Of a stretch of DNA of 64,000 nucleotides, positions 41,085 through 50,134 are shown piece by piece. The translations under genes were made by a program, and so were the position numbers. The stretch covers positions 42,933 through 106,932 of the forward strand of contig CAZHOJ010000010.1 of NCBI GenBank assembly GCA_964534125.1. The letters run 5' to 3'. The stretch is from 2-02-FULL-55-14 sp964534125. Its GTDB lineage: Bacteria; Bacteroidota; Ignavibacteria; UBA10030. Position 1 is the first letter of the stretch; every line of letters starts with the position of its first letter. The notes beneath the pieces were generated by a model. It was not told where the DNA came from. It saw only the letters and a list, made by a program, of their open reading frames with translations, and did no database searches.

Positions 41085-41139
41085 ATTCCATCATTCCACC
41101 ATTCCATCATTCCATCATTCCACTATTCCATCATTCCAG
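41085..41139. repeat. Tandem repeat of about seven 8-bp units (ATTCCATC)
   Basis: The unit ATTCCATC and variants (ATTCCACC, ATTCCACT) repeat without gaps over 55 bases between tatT and dctP. On the transcribed strand it reads GGAATGAT repeats. It holds several ATG triplets and GGA cores directly upstream of the dctP start. Confidence 0.85.
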
Positions 41140-41185
41140 ATCCACCGCTTTCTCCGCACTGCGTAGTGCGCACTGCCCACTCCCC

Positions 41186-42046
41186 CTAGAATATCTCCTG
41201 TCTCCTCTCCATCAACCTCCTCGCCTTCTTCTTCGCTACCGCATTCGGCAGCCGCAGTTCCGGGGCTTCGTCCAGGGAAGTCGATTCCACCTTCCCAAGA
41301 AGCTCGTCAAAAAGTTCTTCGTCCAGTGTGTTCGCACAATACGTCTGTGCGAAGAGAACGTGCGCCATCAGGAACTTCCCGTTCGTGGCCCGTATGGCCT
41401 CCTCGAAATGCTGCCGCGCCTCATCAGGCTTTCCACCGAGGACCGCCGGGATGCTCGCCTTGATGGCCCCGAGGTAGAGGTCAGCCCCATTATAATAGAA
41501 CGTCCGGTCGGTCCTGAGCACATGTTCCATCATGGCGTTGACCTTCGAGAGGTCTGCCATGGCGGACAGGTCATCCCGGCTCAGGTTGATGTAGGACCCC
41601 CACGGGAACGCAGCCCAGAACAGGAATGGTACGTCATCCTTCGAAAGCTTCGGGAGTTCCGTCTCCAGGTCCTGAAGGCTCATCAAGGAAAGGTCCAGCC
41701 CCGTCTCAGCCTGAAATGCCCGGAATGCATAGGCCCTCGATCGGAGATAGAATGCCCGGGCCCGTTCGACGCTGTCATCCTCCGCAAAGGCCAGCGAATA
41801 GGCGCTGAACCCCTGCGCGGCGAACAACAGCATCCCCGAATTCTCGGGATCGGACTTGATGAGCGCTTCGAGCAGCTTCAGATTGCCGCTCAGCCCTTCG
41901 CGGGCAAGGTCCAGGTCCGGCTCTTCATAGAACGCGACCATTCCCTCCTCGAGGATCCCTCCAACAGTCCTCACGGCGATGGTCTGAATGCAGCCGGACA
42001 GCAGCATGCCGGCAAGAATGGCAACGACAATGGCAGGTGTTCTCAT
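41186..42046 (-). CDS. tatT: TRAP-associated TatT family lipoprotein
   Basis: The start at 42046 gives MRTPAIVVAILAGMLLSGC with a lipobox Cys at residue 19, for a 286-residue lipoprotein. The body is helical and TPR-like: 'GLSGNLKLLEALIKSDPENS', 'LLFAAQGFSAYSLAFAEDD', 'RARAFYLRSRAYAFRAF' and 'HFEEAIRATNGKFLMAHVLFAQTY' (given in part). This matches TatT, which in Treponema forms a periplasmic partner of the DctP-type protein and may gather hydrophobic ligands. The position directly before dctP, dctQ and dctM on the same strand supports that role. An in-frame ATG at 42121 is rejected because it would place the lipobox too far inside. Confidence 0.85.
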   Translation of the reverse strand: MRTPAIVVAILAGMLLSGCIQTIAVRTVGGILEEGMVAFYEEPDLDLAREGLSGNLKLLEALIKSDPENSGMLLFAAQGFSAYSLAFAEDDSVERARAFYLRSRAYAFRAFQAETGLDLSLMSLQDLETELPKLSKDDVPFLFWAAFPWGSYINLSRDDLSAMADLSKVNAMMEHVLRTDRTFYYNGADLYLGAIKASIPAVLGGKPDEARQHFEEAIRATNGKFLMAHVLFAQTYCANTLDEELFDELLGKVESTSLDEAPELRLPNAVAKKKARRLMERRQEIF

Positions 42047-42211
42047 AGGAATTCGAACGTGAATATAGACATTTTTGTCCCCGCGTGGAACGTGAGCCTG
42101 CTCGTCAAGCGGGAACCTCACAAGGCCGGGGCACCAGGATGGTCATGGGATGGCCAGACCAGCACAACCTCGCATTAGCATCCCGCTCATTTTTTAACGA
42201 TTTTTAGGTTT

Positions 42212-42976
42212 GTGAAAAAATATCCGACAAAGCGCAAGCACTCCGGTCCCGGAAGGAAAGATATCATCTTCTTCTCAGATGCCCATCTTGGCCTCGGAGA
42301 ACAGGACGAAGAGCGGGCCAAGGAGGAACGTGTAGTGCGGTTTCTCCGAACGGTCGCAACGAAGGCCGGACATGTGTTCATCGTCGGGGACCTGTTCGAT
42401 TACTGGTTCGAATATCGGACCGTCATCCCCCGGGGACACATCAGGCTCCTCGGCGCTCTCGCAGACCTCAGGGACAAGGGTGTCGGCATCACGTATGTCG
42501 CCGGCAACCATGATTTCTGGCTGCGGGATTTCTTCCCGACAGAGCTGGGCATTGAGGTCTCTCTTGACCCCATCGAGCGGATCATCTACGGCAAACGGTT
42601 CCTCATTCACCACGGCGACGGCCTTCTGAAGAACGACACAGGTTATCGCATCCTGAAGAAGGTGCTCCGCAACAAGGTGAACATCTTCCTCTTCTCCCTC
42701 CTCCATCCCGACCTCACAGGATGGCTCGCCCGCTGGTCGTCCCGCACAAGCAGGGCCCATACCGGGAAGAAGGTCTATGAAGGGAACGATATGATCGGGT
42801 TCGCCCGTCAAAAGCTTGGGGAAGGTTATGACGTTGTCGTCATGGGGCACAACCACCAATCGCACATCTCCAGCATGAACGGGGGAATATATGTGAACCT
42901 CGGCGACTGGATCGATGAGAATACATATGCGGTCTTCAACGGGACCCGCATCCGGCTGAAGGTCTTCCCGGCCTGA
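42212..42976 (+). CDS. lpxH: LpxH-like UDP-2,3-diacylglucosamine diphosphatase
   Basis: A GTG start gives 254 residues with the calcineurin-like phosphoesterase motifs in order: 'FFSDAHLG' (D-x-H), 'VGDLFDYWF' (GD), 'VAGNHDFWL' (GNHD), 'IHHGDG' and 'VVMGHNHQSH' (GH-x-H). 'DLFDYWFEYRTVIPR' and 'GNDMIGFA' are typical of the LpxH/LpxH2 branch that cleaves UDP-diacylglucosamine to lipid X in lipid A synthesis. This supports an outer membrane containing lipid A. The gene is divergent from tatT and only seven bases from the PBP1A start. Confidence 0.85.
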   Translation: MKKYPTKRKHSGPGRKDIIFFSDAHLGLGEQDEERAKEERVVRFLRTVATKAGHVFIVGDLFDYWFEYRTVIPRGHIRLLGALADLRDKGVGITYVAGNHDFWLRDFFPTELGIEVSLDPIERIIYGKRFLIHHGDGLLKNDTGYRILKKVLRNKVNIFLFSLLHPDLTGWLARWSSRTSRAHTGKKVYEGNDMIGFARQKLGEGYDVVVMGHNHQSHISSMNGGIYVNLGDWIDENTYAVFNGTRIRLKVFPA

Positions 42977-42983
42977 GCACCGT

Positions 42984-45299
42984 ATGGGAAAATCGCAATA
43001 CAGTTCCGAACAGATGCAGCGGTACTTCAACGACCCTGAGTTCCGCAGGAAGCAGATACGCAGGAAGGCGAAGCACTTCTCCACCAGAAGCCTCGTACTC
43101 ATGCTGGCAGGCCTGTTGGTGGCCGTCAGCCTCGCCACGTGGTACCTCTTCTATATCCTCGAAGGGCTTCCCTCCCTCGAAGCCCTCGAAAATCCCAGCC
43201 CGGAGCTTGCCACAAAGGTCATCGCCGCCGACGGGGATATTCTCGATCAGCTCCAGTACAAGAACCGCTCCCGCGTCAGCATCGACTCCCTCCCCCCCGG
43301 CCTCGTAGCCGGCCTCGTCGCTACCGAAGACAAGGAATTCTACAATCATTGGGGACTTCACGTCACCCGCATCTTCAAGGCGATGGTCAAGAACATCCTC
43401 GCCCTCGACATCGACCGTGAAGGTGCAAGCACCATCACGCAGCAGCTCTCATTGAACCTCCATCTGAAACACCGGGGTACGAGCCTGTTCGACAAGGTCA
43501 CCCGCAAGCTGCGGGAAGCAGTGACGTCTATCCAGATCGAGCGGAACTTCACAAAGGATGAGATCATCGAGCTGTACCTGAACACGGTCTATTTCGGCCG
43601 GTCAGCGTACGGCATCGAGTCTGCTGCGCAGACATATTTCAATAAAAGCGCGTCGGAGCTCGACCTCCCGGAGTATGCCCTCCTCATCGCAATGCTGAAG
43701 GGGCCCGGATACTACGATCCTGTCAACCGGCCCGAACGGGCGCTCGAACGGAGGAATCTCGTCATCAGGCAGATGGTGAATGACGGGGTCCTCGATCCCG
43801 ATACGGCGGCCGTCGTCATGGCGGACTCTATCCGGATCGAGATGACGAGCTCCGAGTTCCGGAAGGGCATCGCGCCCCACTTCGTCGAGTGGATCAGACA
43901 GGACATGCAGAAGAAGGGTGAGGAGATGGGATTCGACGTCTATCGTGACGGCCTGCGCATCTACTCGACGATCGACAGCAGGATGCAGCGGCACGCCATC
44001 CAGGCCATCGAGGACCACCTGCCCTGGTTGCAGGGATTGTTCGATTCAACGTGGGACTGGCGTGAACACCCCGACATTCTCCAGGATAACCTCGAACAGG
44101 CCATCAGGGATACGGACGGGTACAAGCGTGCCCGGAACACGCTGGAGCGCGACAGCGTCGTCCACGTCCTGATGACCGACACGACCTTCATCAACACCGT
44201 GAAACGGCGTACGCAACAGATCGAGGTCGGCTTTGTGGCGCTCGACCCACACACAGGCCATATCCTCGCGCTTGTAGGGGGACGACAGTACAGGAACTAC
44301 CGCTACGGCCTCAATCACGTCACGCAGATGCGCCGGCAGCCAGGCTCAGCGTTCAAACCGTTCGTCTATACGGTCGCGCTCGACAACGGCTACCCTCCCT
44401 GCTATGAACTTTTGAACCAGCCCGTCACCATCCCCATGCCCGACGGGACCCGCTGGACCCCGCAGAACTTCGACCTCTCCGTCGGCGGCAAATATACGCT
44501 GCGCGAGGCTGTGCAGATGTCCATCAACCTCATCACCGTACGGGCGATCCTGGAGATCGCACCGCCGAAACAGGTGGCGGAGTATGCCAACAGGATGGGC
44601 ATCCTGTCACGCATTCCGCCGTATGAATCGATCGCGCTCGGTTCCGTCGAGGTCTCTCCGCTCGACATCGCATCGGCTTATGGGGTCTTCGCGAACGAAG
44701 GAGTGGCCGTGCCCCCCTTCCCCGTCATCCGCATCGAGGACAAGGATGGGAATGTGCTGGAGCAGAACAGCCCCGAGCGTCGCGAGGTGCTCAGCAAGGA
44801 GACGGCATACATCATGACGGACCTGTTGCGGGGTGTCGTGAACGGCGGGACCGCGACGCGTGCCATCCGGACCTTCTACAACGGGCCTGCTGCAGGAAAG
44901 ACAGGAACCACGAACGACTTCGGCGATGCATGGTTCGTTGGGTTCACGCCGCGCATTGTTGCGGCCATCTGGGTGGGATTCGATGATGGTCGGATCAAGT
45001 TCAGAAGTGCAGATGGACAGGGTGGCCGGGCAGCTGCCCCGGTGTGGGGGCGGTTCATGAAGTATGTCTACGAGGACCCGGACATCGACATGCCACTCGA
45101 GAGGTTCATTCAGCCGGAAGGGGTGGCAACGGACACCATCTGCGTCGAGACGAAGAAGAAGGCGACACCCTACTGTCCTGAGACGACGACCGAGATCTTC
45201 AACGCGAAGTATCCCCTCAGCGTATGCGAGAAACACGCTTCTCCGGCGTGGAACCAGGGAGAAGGAGAGATCAGGAAACGGAGCAAGATCTCCTGGTAG
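42984..45299 (+). CDS. Penicillin-binding protein 1A
   Basis: This 771-residue class A PBP has an N-terminal anchor helix (about 35-60), then a GT51 transglycosylase domain (about 70-250) with 'ATEDKEFYNHWG', 'GASTITQQLSLNL', 'KLREAVTSIQIERNF' and 'YLNTVYFGRSAYG'. The transpeptidase domain (about 390-715) has the active Ser455 in 'QPGSAFKPF', SxN in 'MSINLITV' and KTG in 'GKTGTTNDFGDAWF'. It polymerises and cross-links peptidoglycan in the periplasm. It follows the LpxH gene with seven bases between, so both are probably transcribed together. The C-terminal part after the KTG box is short. Confidence 0.95.
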   Translation: MGKSQYSSEQMQRYFNDPEFRRKQIRRKAKHFSTRSLVLMLAGLLVAVSLATWYLFYILEGLPSLEALENPSPELATKVIAADGDILDQLQYKNRSRVSIDSLPPGLVAGLVATEDKEFYNHWGLHVTRIFKAMVKNILALDIDREGASTITQQLSLNLHLKHRGTSLFDKVTRKLREAVTSIQIERNFTKDEIIELYLNTVYFGRSAYGIESAAQTYFNKSASELDLPEYALLIAMLKGPGYYDPVNRPERALERRNLVIRQMVNDGVLDPDTAAVVMADSIRIEMTSSEFRKGIAPHFVEWIRQDMQKKGEEMGFDVYRDGLRIYSTIDSRMQRHAIQAIEDHLPWLQGLFDSTWDWREHPDILQDNLEQAIRDTDGYKRARNTLERDSVVHVLMTDTTFINTVKRRTQQIEVGFVALDPHTGHILALVGGRQYRNYRYGLNHVTQMRRQPGSAFKPFVYTVALDNGYPPCYELLNQPVTIPMPDGTRWTPQNFDLSVGGKYTLREAVQMSINLITVRAILEIAPPKQVAEYANRMGILSRIPPYESIALGSVEVSPLDIASAYGVFANEGVAVPPFPVIRIEDKDGNVLEQNSPERREVLSKETAYIMTDLLRGVVNGGTATRAIRTFYNGPAAGKTGTTNDFGDAWFVGFTPRIVAAIWVGFDDGRIKFRSADGQGGRAAAPVWGRFMKYVYEDPDIDMPLERFIQPEGVATDTICVETKKKATPYCPETTTEIFNAKYPLSVCEKHASPAWNQGEGEIRKRSKISW

Positions 45300-45332
45300 T
45301 GCCTGCACTCCCCTTCCGTTCAGCCGTCCGGC

Positions 45333-46439
45333 TCAGAGTATCGCCCGAAGCGACGCCCTGACGAGCGAATCATCGATCCCTTCCACAACCTTCACCCGGC
45401 CGATGCGCGTCGGCAGAACGAACCGCTTCCTGCCTGAACGATTCTTCTTATCGCGCCCTATGCGTTGCATGATCGCGGACACGCTCAGGCCCCGGGCGGA
45501 CCTGGTCAGTGGCATCCTGTCGATAAGCGCAAAGATCCGCTCAGACGCGCCGTCAGAAAGCATCCCGATCTCCCGGGCGATCCATGCTTCAGCCTTCATC
45601 CCGAGCAGGACAGCCTCGCCATGTTTGATCCTCCCGTACCCGCCCGCTGATTCCAGCGCATGTCCGACCGTGTGGCCGTAGTTGAGGATCACCCGTTCAC
45701 CTGCCTCGCGTTCATCCCTCCCGCATATCCCCGCCTTGATCGCGGAACAGGTCCCCTGAACATGCACCAAAGCGCGGTCCTGTTTCCTTAGAACCTCCTC
45801 GGCATGATGCTCCAGCCAGCCGAAGAGTGCGCCGTCCCTGATGACTCCATATTTGATGATCTCACCCAAGCCACAGACGACTTCCCGCGCCGGCAGCGTC
45901 CGCAGAAAAGAGACGTCCGTCCAGACGATCCGGGGCTGGTAGAACGCACCGATCATGTTCTTCCCGAACGGGTGGTTAACAGCCACCTTTCCTCCGATAG
46001 AGCTGTCGACCTGTGCGAGGAGCGTCGTAGGAACATGCACGAGGTCGACACCCCGCTGATAGGTCGCTGCAACGAAGCCGGCGAGGTCCCCGATGACGCC
46101 ACCACCGAGGGCCATGACCGCCCCATCCCGACCGATGCCGTTTCGGAGCATCGTCGAATAGATGCGCGACGAGACGTCGATCGATTTTTGGTGCTCACCC
46201 GGAGGGAGGACGATGGGAACAGGACGGAATGTCTGCCGAAGAAGATGTCGCAGGACCGGATCGAGATGCAGGCGGGCGACGGTCCTGTCGGTGATGACCG
46301 CGATATCGCGACCCACACCGAGCGACCGGAGTGTCGGCCCGAGATGGCTCGTCATGCGACGCCCGACGATGATGTCGTACGGGGCGGCTTTCACCGGAAC
46401 ATGCACCGCATATGCTGCAAAAGGGAAACGAGCTCTCAT
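45333..46439 (-). CDS. aroB: 3-dehydroquinate synthase
   Basis: The protein has 368 residues, as expected for AroB. NAD-binding and active-site features are 'VITDRTVARLHLDPV', 'PPGEHQKSIDVSSRIY', 'MALGGGVIGDLAGFVAATYQRGVDLVHVPTTLLAQVDSSIGGKVAVNHP' (given in part), 'GEIIKYGVI' and 'LNYGHTVGHALE' with the Zn ligands Glu and two His. It converts DAHP to 3-dehydroquinate in the shikimate pathway. The ATG overlaps the aroK stop (ATGA), a common AroK-AroB pairing. Confidence 0.95.
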   Translation of the reverse strand: MRARFPFAAYAVHVPVKAAPYDIIVGRRMTSHLGPTLRSLGVGRDIAVITDRTVARLHLDPVLRHLLRQTFRPVPIVLPPGEHQKSIDVSSRIYSTMLRNGIGRDGAVMALGGGVIGDLAGFVAATYQRGVDLVHVPTTLLAQVDSSIGGKVAVNHPFGKNMIGAFYQPRIVWTDVSFLRTLPAREVVCGLGEIIKYGVIRDGALFGWLEHHAEEVLRKQDRALVHVQGTCSAIKAGICGRDEREAGERVILNYGHTVGHALESAGGYGRIKHGEAVLLGMKAEAWIAREIGMLSDGASERIFALIDRMPLTRSARGLSVSAIMQRIGRDKKNRSGRKRFVLPTRIGRVKVVEGIDDSLVRASLRAIL

Positions 46440-46993
46440 CGTACCTTCCGGAGCGCTTTGACGATCGCGTCGACAGTGTAGCCGACCTTGCGCTCATGTG
46501 AAGGGATCACGAGGTCCGACATCAGGTAGAACGGTTCGCGGGCCCGGAGGAGGCCCTTGACCTTTGCTTCCAGTTTCTCTCCGGACAGAAGACCACCATC
46601 CTCGTCGTGAAGCAGGGGACGATCGGGCCGATGACGCACTCTCTTGACGATCTCATCCTCCGAAAGCTTCAGATACACGATGAGACCATGAGAACGGATA
46701 AAGCGAAAGTTCTCTTCGCTGGCGATGGTCCCGCCGCCAAGCGAGATGACGCATCCCTCCCTCCCGGACAGTTCTTCAAGGACGGTCCGCTCGATCGCGC
46801 GGAAGGATTCCTCCCCTTCCGACAGAAAGATCTCGACGATCGTCCTCCCCGTTCGCTGTTCGATGGCCTTGTCGATGTCGACAAAATCAAAACCAAGCGT
46901 GTTCGCCAGGATCGGGCCGACGGTCGTCTTGCCGCTTCCCATGAAACCGGTCAGAAAAATACGGTCAGCACGTCGTTCTTCGTGAATTTCCAT
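46436..46993 (-). CDS. aroK: Shikimate kinase
   Basis: The protein has 185 residues with the P-loop 'FMGSGKTTVG', 'VDIDKAIEQRTGRTIVEIF' for substrate binding and 'VISLGGGTIASEENF' for the conserved GGG loop. 'RPLLHDEDG' belongs to the lid. It phosphorylates shikimate. It overlaps aroB by four bases. Its start overlaps the stop codon of the preceding outer-membrane protein gene (TAATG), so the whole set may be read from the hypothetical gene's promoter. Confidence 0.95.
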   Translation of the reverse strand: MEIHEERRADRIFLTGFMGSGKTTVGPILANTLGFDFVDIDKAIEQRTGRTIVEIFLSEGEESFRAIERTVLEELSGREGCVISLGGGTIASEENFRFIRSHGLIVYLKLSEDEIVKRVRHRPDRPLLHDEDGGLLSGEKLEAKVKGLLRAREPFYLMSDLVIPSHERKVGYTVDAIVKALRKVR

Positions 46994-47775
46994 TACCGTC
47001 CGGGGGCTTTTGCCTCTCCGCCAAACATACGGGAAATATCGAGCTTCAGGCCGATGGCAAGGTTCATGCCGTCCACATTGATGCGGGTCTGCATCGGCGA
47101 TGCAGAGAAGGGAAGGACGACCCCCTGATATTGTGTCGAGAGCCTTTCGTAGACGTACTCGAGCGTGACATCGGGGTCCCGGAACCGGGCCTCCCCGTGG
47201 ACCCAGAGACCGGGCACGATCCGGTAGGCCATGCCTATCGAGATGTGGATGCCGTATCCGAACGTTGTCGAGGTCGGCCGGACACCGACCCCTGCAACCT
47301 CGAGGATTCGCTCGGCATAGTATAATCCCCCTCCACCGGCCATCGACAGTTCGAAGACCTCGGCATGGAGCGGAATACTGATGATGCCGCGAAGCTCGAC
47401 AGGAACGAGTACGAAGCCGTCGCGGACAGGAAGGGTCCTGGTGACTCCCCCGAGGGCTATCCCCTTCAGTGCCTCGTCGACATGCGACAGGTACTCGACG
47501 CTCAGGCCAAGCATGAAATCGGAATGCGGAAGGGGTACCTGAACTTCTGCGGAAAAGCCCGTCACACCCTCGATGAGCGTGTGCTCGTGGCGGACGGAGG
47601 GCGATGGAGCCGAGGGATTGTAGAAGATCCTTGCCGTCGTGGTGTACGACCGGCGGACCAGAACGGAGATATCAGATGGCTGCGCGGAAAGCGGGAGCGA
47701 TCCGATGCCTGTCAGCATGTGGGCGACAAGCAATGGTACGGCTGAGAGAAGTCTTCCCCGGATGGGATGAGCCAT
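46993..47775 (-). CDS. Outer-membrane beta-barrel-like protein
   Basis: The protein has 260 residues and an N-terminal signal peptide (RLLSAVPLLVAHMLTGIGSL). The rest is a run of amphipathic strands of 8-12 residues with alternating aromatic residues ('FMLGLSVEYLSHV', 'FVLVPVELRGIISIP', 'TFGYGIHISIGMAYRIV', 'NLAIGLKLDISRMF'), as in small outer-membrane barrels. I recognise no named family. It lies between ppiD, whose product could help it fold, and aroK. Its start at 47775 has only a weak ribosome-binding site. Confidence 0.6.
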   Translation of the reverse strand: MAHPIRGRLLSAVPLLVAHMLTGIGSLPLSAQPSDISVLVRRSYTTTARIFYNPSAPSPSVRHEHTLIEGVTGFSAEVQVPLPHSDFMLGLSVEYLSHVDEALKGIALGGVTRTLPVRDGFVLVPVELRGIISIPLHAEVFELSMAGGGGLYYAERILEVAGVGVRPTSTTFGYGIHISIGMAYRIVPGLWVHGEARFRDPDVTLEYVYERLSTQYQGVVLPFSASPMQTRINVDGMNLAIGLKLDISRMFGGEAKAPGR

Positions 47776-47793
47776 CAGGCACCATACGGAACA

Positions 47794-49899
47794 TTATCTG
47801 TAGAACCGGTATCGATAGTCCCTGATGTCCGCACGCTCTCGCAATGAACTCTGCCATTCCGAAAGGAAGCGGCTCTGCTTCTCCCGAAGGAGCGTGGACC
47901 GGAGCACCGGGCGTTCCGTGGCGAAGGCCGTGGAATCGACGGGTGTCCGCGAGAGAAGCTTCATGATGTAGTAGCCGCGAATACCCTCGAACGGCTTCGC
48001 GATCTCGCCCGGAGAAAGGGAGAGGGCGGTTCCGATGAAACGGGGATCACGCCCAACGCCCGTCGGGACATCGCCCGGCTTGAACGGACCGGTCAGGGAG
48101 ACCTGGATGCGAGGGTCTGATGCCGTGGCCGCCTGCTGGAGGTCGGTCTCCGGAGAGATGTCTTTGACGAAGGTCTCTGCCATCTCCCGAACGACCTTCA
48201 TGCGCTTGTTGCGAAAGGTGATCGTCCTGAGCGTTGCGACGACCTCATCATACGGCCGGACCCCCTCGTCGCGCGCGCCACTGACCATGAAGACAGCGAC
48301 CGCATTTGTGATGGAGGTGGGATCGCTGATATCGCCCACGTCGTTCCCGAACGCGAAGGCTGTGACGATGTCATTCTGACCGATGCCCGGCACGAATCCA
48401 TCGCGCGTGAACTCGGGTGTCTCGGTCACACGGAACCCGTTCTGCTCTGCCGCCTGCTCGAAACCTTCCTCCGAGGCGAGGTACGAGAAATCGTCGGCGG
48501 TCCTGTACGCGTATTCGACGGTCTGCGAACCGGCCTTGATGGCCATGGATATCATCGAGATCTGAAGCTCACGATCGTCCTTGCCGAGCACCTTGATCAC
48601 ATGCCATCCGAACTGCGTTCGCACCGGACCGACAATACTGCCGACCCGTCCACCGAACGCCGCATCCTCGAACGGCTTCACCCACCCTCCACGGCCCGTC
48701 CACCCCAGTTCGCCGCCGTTGGCCGCAGAGCCATCCTCAGAATGCTGCCGCGCAAGCTCGGCGAAGTCAGCGCCGGCACGTGCCTGCCGCGCCAGGTCAC
48801 GGATCGTGCGGATGACGCTCATACTGTCAGGCCCAGGTTTGTGCCGAAGCAGGATATGCGCCGCGTTCACATACGTCTGCGATCCTTTGCGCTCGTCCAG
48901 GATCTTGATAAGGTGCATGCCGTCCGTATCCCGGATTGGACCGACGACGTCGCCTTTGCGTGCAGCAAAAATGGCGGATTCCTTCGCCCGGCTCAGCTCT
49001 CCATGACGGAAGAAGGCATCCGTCTGGGTCTTCTCGGAATAGGTCTGTGCGAGTTCCCCGAAAGAGATGCCCCCACTGATCTGACCCAGAAGATGCTCCA
49101 GGTCCTGCTGGATGGCGAGCGAATCCTCCTGCGTCGGCAGGAGGCTGAACGAAACGTACTTCAATTTCCGCGTCGCCATCGATTTGAACTCTTCCGGCCG
49201 GTCCTCATAGACGCGGCGAAGGTCCTCATCGGTCACCGTCACCATAGTGTCGGGGACCATACGATTGATGTCGAACAGGGCATACTGCGCCTCCAGAGTG
49301 ACGGATCGGTCGATGAACCGGCGCAGCACTTCGTCCTCGGTCACCTGGACGGAGGCAAGCAGGAGACTCTGCAGTTTCACACGCTTCTGCTGTTCCCGAA
49401 GGAGGTCCTCGACCTGCAGCCAGGCGTCCCGGTTTTGCGGGTTCATCATTGCCTGGAGATAGGCCTCACGCTGGAAGGTCCCCGTGGAGTCGGTGAACTG
49501 TGAGACGAGAAAATCAGGCGGATTCGGCCCCTGTACGATGTCCCGGATCTCCTGGTCGGTCACTGTGATCCCGAGACGCTCGATCTCGTGATTGACAAGG
49601 ATGTCATTGACCACCTGGTCCCAGATCTGGGCGCGGAGCATGCGCTCCCCTTGCTCGTCCAGGTCCTGACCTGTCTGGGCCTTCCGGGATTCCGACGCCT
49701 GCCGGACCATCTCCGTAAAGGTGCGATACTTGATATCCTGTCCGTTGACCTCTCCGATGACATCAGGCCTTGTACCGAACTGTCCGGTCCCGCCGGACAG
49801 GTCCATACCCCACTCAAAGACGATCATCAGAACGAACAGGAATGCGAGGACGGCGAACATCATCGCCAAATTCTTACGGATCTGAGACATCAACGCCAT
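47794..49899 (-). CDS. ppiD: PpiD-like peptidyl-prolyl isomerase (SurA/parvulin family)
   Basis: This 701-residue protein has one N-terminal membrane helix (about 8-31) facing the periplasm, then a SurA-N-like domain (about 45-160, 'GEVNGQDIKYRTFTEMVRQ'). Two parvulin-type rotamase domains follow: a weaker one near 235-335 and a complete one near 345-440 ('AAHILLRHKPG', 'FAELARQHSEDGSAANGGELGWTG' in part, 'GPVRTQFGWHVIKV'). A third region resembles a degenerate domain. PpiD-type proteins escort newly exported proteins at the Sec exit. It is divergent from secD across 235 bases, which fits that role. Confidence 0.9.
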   Translation of the reverse strand: MALMSQIRKNLAMMFAVLAFLFVLMIVFEWGMDLSGGTGQFGTRPDVIGEVNGQDIKYRTFTEMVRQASESRKAQTGQDLDEQGERMLRAQIWDQVVNDILVNHEIERLGITVTDQEIRDIVQGPNPPDFLVSQFTDSTGTFQREAYLQAMMNPQNRDAWLQVEDLLREQQKRVKLQSLLLASVQVTEDEVLRRFIDRSVTLEAQYALFDINRMVPDTMVTVTDEDLRRVYEDRPEEFKSMATRKLKYVSFSLLPTQEDSLAIQQDLEHLLGQISGGISFGELAQTYSEKTQTDAFFRHGELSRAKESAIFAARKGDVVGPIRDTDGMHLIKILDERKGSQTYVNAAHILLRHKPGPDSMSVIRTIRDLARQARAGADFAELARQHSEDGSAANGGELGWTGRGGWVKPFEDAAFGGRVGSIVGPVRTQFGWHVIKVLGKDDRELQISMISMAIKAGSQTVEYAYRTADDFSYLASEEGFEQAAEQNGFRVTETPEFTRDGFVPGIGQNDIVTAFAFGNDVGDISDPTSITNAVAVFMVSGARDEGVRPYDEVVATLRTITFRNKRMKVVREMAETFVKDISPETDLQQAATASDPRIQVSLTGPFKPGDVPTGVGRDPRFIGTALSLSPGEIAKPFEGIRGYYIMKLLSRTPVDSTAFATERPVLRSTLLREKQSRFLSEWQSSLRERADIRDYRYRFYR

Positions 49900-50011
49900 A
49901 CCGCAGCACAGCTCCTTCCATGGACAACGCGCTGAAAGCGCAGGTTTTCAGAATGTCGGATAAAGCTGAATAATATAGACCCGAATGGCCTCAAATGCAA
50001 CGCAATTCATG

Positions 50012-50040
50012 TTGACTTTGCACCATCCTGCAGATATATT
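50012..50040 (+). promoter_or_regulatory. Sigma-70-like promoter of the secD leader
   Basis: TTGACT (50012-50017) and TATATT (50035-50040) are separated by exactly 17 bases. Transcription would start near 50047, about 88 bases upstream of the secD start. Confidence 0.65.
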
Positions 50041-50073
50041 GGTGTGTTTCGGCAGCAGTTGGTTAGCATTTAC

Positions 50074-50104
50074 GGCGCGACGCACCCTGCTCGCGCCTTT
50101 TTTT
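50074..50104 (+). terminator. Intrinsic terminator in the secD leader (attenuator or small RNA end)
   Basis: GGCGCGA (50074-50080) pairs perfectly with TCGCGCC (50091-50097) over a 10-base loop and is followed by seven T residues (50098-50104). It lies between the promoter and the secD start and would end a transcript of about 58 bases. Confidence 0.7.
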
Positions 50105-50134
50105 CTCACACCGGTTTCGCAGGAGACAGTTTCA

